Source: Gammaproteobacteria bacterium
GTDB lineage: Bacteria; Pseudomonadota; Gammaproteobacteria; Xanthomonadales; Rhodanobacteraceae
Direction: 5' to 3'
NCBI GenBank assembly: GCA_021324095.1
Contig: JAJPJT010000114.1
Span: 1 to 38,269, forward strand
Length of the DNA: 38,269 nucleotides
Shown in pieces: positions 36,754-38,269 of the stretch; position 1 is the first letter of the stretch, and each line of letters starts with the position of its first letter. The notes under the pieces were generated by a model. That model did not search any database and was not told the DNA's origin. It worked only from the letters and a program-made list of their open reading frames with translations. The position numbers were made by a program, and so were the translations under genes.

Positions 36754-38269
36754 TCAGCCGGATTCACCCGCGTCTTTGGCCGCGTCGCCATCCGCGCCGC
36801 GCCGCTCGGCCAGCACCCGCTGCATGGTCGCGGTGAGCTGGCCGATCGACAGCGGCTTGCCGATGTGCGCGTCGAAGCCGGATTGCTGGGCGCGGTGCAC
36901 GTCGTCCGCGCGGGTGAAGCCGGTCAGCGCGACGAGCGGCACCTCGCGGCCCGAGGGCAGTGCGCGCAGGCGGTGCGCCAGCTCGTAGCCGTCCATCTTC
37001 GGCATGCCGATGTCGGCGAACACGATGTCGAACGGCGCCTGCCCCGATTGGGCCTGCTCCGACGCGGCACGCTCGAATGCCGCCAGCGCCCGTTCGCCGT
37101 CGCCGGCCACGGTCACCTCGGCGCCATCCATTTCCAGCAGGCGCCCGAAAGTCTCGGCGGCTTCCACCGTGTCGTCCGCGATCAGTACGCGCAGGCCGCG
37201 CCACGATCCTTCCGCGCCGGCCGGCTCGGGCGGAGACGCGACCACCGGATACTGGAAGCGCGGCAGCCACACGGTGAAGGTGGAACCGTGTCCCAGCCCC
37301 GGCGAATCCACTTCGATGCGGCCGCCGTGGCGCTCGACCAGTTGCTTGACCAGCGCAAGCCCGATGCCGAGGCCGCCCTTGCCGGAGAGCGCGCGGCTGG
37401 GCGCCTGCCCGAACATCTCGAAGATGCGCGACAGGAACGGCTTTTCGATGCCTTGCCCGTCGTCGCGCACGCTCAGCCTGCCGAAGTTGCCGTCGAGGGA
37501 AACCCGCACCTCGACGCGGCCGCCGCTCGGCGTGAACTTGATGGCGTTGCTGACCAGGTTCCACACGATCTGTTCCAGCCGCGCCGAGTCGGCGCGCACC
37601 ATCACCGGCTCGTCGCCTTGCGTGCAGGTCAGCTTGAGCCCGGTGCTGGAAGCATCCGCCCCCGCAGTCTCGACGATGTTGGCCGCCAGCGCGCCCATGT
37701 CCACGGCTTCGAGGTTCAGCACCAGCTTGCCGGTGCGGATGCGCGACATGTCCAGGAGGTCGTCGATGATCTTGCCCTGGCCGCGGATCGCGCGCCGGAT
37801 CATCTCCAGCGCGGACTGCATGGATGGCGATTCGCGCGCCTGCGGCATCCGCGCCAGCACTTCGGTGCTGACGCTGATCAGGTTCAGCGGGTTCTTGAGT
37901 TCGTGCGAAATCACCGCTAGGAACTCGTCCTTCATTGCGCCGGAGGCCGCGCCTTCGCTGCGCGCCGCCGCAATAATCGCATTGCTTTCGTCGCGGCGGC
38001 GCAGTTCGGCCATGGTCGCGTCGCTGACGATCTTGATGTAGCCGCGAAAGCGCGCGGTCTTCACGTAGCTCATGAGACCGCTGCAGAACACCCGCTCGCC
38101 GCCTTTGGTGAGGTGCCAGCGGGTGTCCTCGGCGCGCCCGGTCTGCTCGGCCAACTGCATCTCGCGGCGCGGCCGGCCGGCCTCGCGGTCTTCCGGCGTG
38201 AACAGGCGCTCGATCGACTGGCCGGTCATCTCCTCCGCGCTCCAGCCGAACAGTTTCTCGGCGCCGGAA
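36754..38269 (-). CDS. PAS-type hybrid histidine kinase with receiver domain, C-terminal part
   Basis: The start is outside the window; at least 504 residues are visible. The first segment (EKLFGWSAEEMTGQSIERLF) and the following FCSGLMSYVKTARFRGYIKI form a PAS domain. Then come a HisKA domain with H in AVISHELKNPLNLI, an ATPase with NLVSNAIKF, DDGQGIE and GGLGIGLALVKQLV, and a receiver with the acidic pair in IADDT, phospho-acceptor Asp in FADIGMPKMDG, ALTGF and the Lys of IGKPLS. It would autophosphorylate on His and pass phosphate to its own receiver. There is no output domain, so a phosphotransfer partner is expected elsewhere. The signal is unknown. Confidence 0.9.
   Translation of the reverse strand, partial: SGAEKLFGWSAEEMTGQSIERLFTPEDREAGRPRREMQLAEQTGRAEDTRWHLTKGGERVFCSGLMSYVKTARFRGYIKIVSDATMAELRRRDESNAIIAAARSEGAASGAMKDEFLAVISHELKNPLNLISVSTEVLARMPQARESPSMQSALEMIRRAIRGQGKIIDDLLDMSRIRTGKLVLNLEAVDMGALAANIVETAGADASSTGLKLTCTQGDEPVMVRADSARLEQIVWNLVSNAIKFTPSGGRVEVRVSLDGNFGRLSVRDDGQGIEKPFLSRIFEMFGQAPSRALSGKGGLGIGLALVKQLVERHGGRIEVDSPGLGHGSTFTVWLPRFQYPVVASPPEPAGAEGSWRGLRVLIADDTVEAAETFGRLLEMDGAEVTVAGDGERALAAFERAASEQAQSGQAPFDIVFADIGMPKMDGYELAHRLRALPSGREVPLVALTGFTRADDVHRAQQSGFDAHIGKPLSIGQLTATMQRVLAERRGADGDAAKDAGESG

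Overview
The window is G+C-rich, densely coded chromosomal DNA of a gammaproteobacterium, most likely Xanthomonadales and within it a Rhodanobacteraceae-type organism (Rhodanobacter/Dyella/Luteibacter). I base this on the protein types (short AMP nucleosidase, homodimeric AceE, GumN-type TraB protein, xanthomonadin/aryl-polyene-type genes) and on the abundant short palindromic intergenic repeats. No species can be named from the sequence alone. I see no tRNA, rRNA, CRISPR array, transposase or phage gene.

Layout. 1-401: end of an Fnr/Anr-type regulator. 635-6013: SirB-like membrane protein, a membrane fatty acid desaturase, a translationally coupled arginase-fold protein plus FemAB/GNAT-like acyltransferase, a GumN/TraB protein and a small CopD-like membrane protein. 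6014-12108: central metabolism, with AMP nucleosidase divergent from maeB, and maeB coupled by ATGA overlap to aceE. 12446-16855: three exported hydrolases (M28 peptidase, two alpha/beta hydrolases), the last broken by a one-base frameshift. 17337-19769: rhlE and hemF, convergent and 3 bp apart. 19916-33351: a pigment/lipid gene cluster. 33668-38269: pirin, a UdgX-like uracil-DNA glycosylase, a cis-prenyltransferase, and the C-terminal part of a hybrid histidine kinase running off the end.

The 19.9-33.4 kb cluster has the gene content of aryl polyene/xanthomonadin loci. It encodes a ketosynthase and a short ketosynthase-like partner (chain-length-factor type), a glycosyltransferase and a flavin-dependent halogenase-like protein on the plus strand. 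A minus-strand operon holds a COG4648-like membrane protein, a hotdog dehydratase (ApeI type), an LpxL-like acyltransferase, a LolA-like carrier, an MMPL exporter, a second dehydratase (ApeP type) and a FabG-type ketoreductase. A divergent pair holds a second halogenase-like flavoprotein and an alpha/beta hydrolase. Together these could build, reduce, dehydrate, decorate and export a polyene carboxylate anchored in the outer membrane. The acyl carrier protein, the aryl-ACP ligase and the enzyme supplying the aryl starter are not in the window, so the pathway is probably split between loci.

The most unusual feature is a family of short palindromic repeats that invade coding sequence. Two 86-bp copies sit in frame inside hemF and lengthen it by about 60 residues. 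Another element lies inside the MMPL exporter gene, and a head-to-head pair encodes that protein's C-terminus and appears to supply the ribosome binding site of the next gene. Related copies fill the spacers at 33.4 and 35.6 kb. Three other structured repeat types are also present (34595-34725 with a half copy at 25172; 36651-36742 with a partial copy at 14119; 35440-35519).
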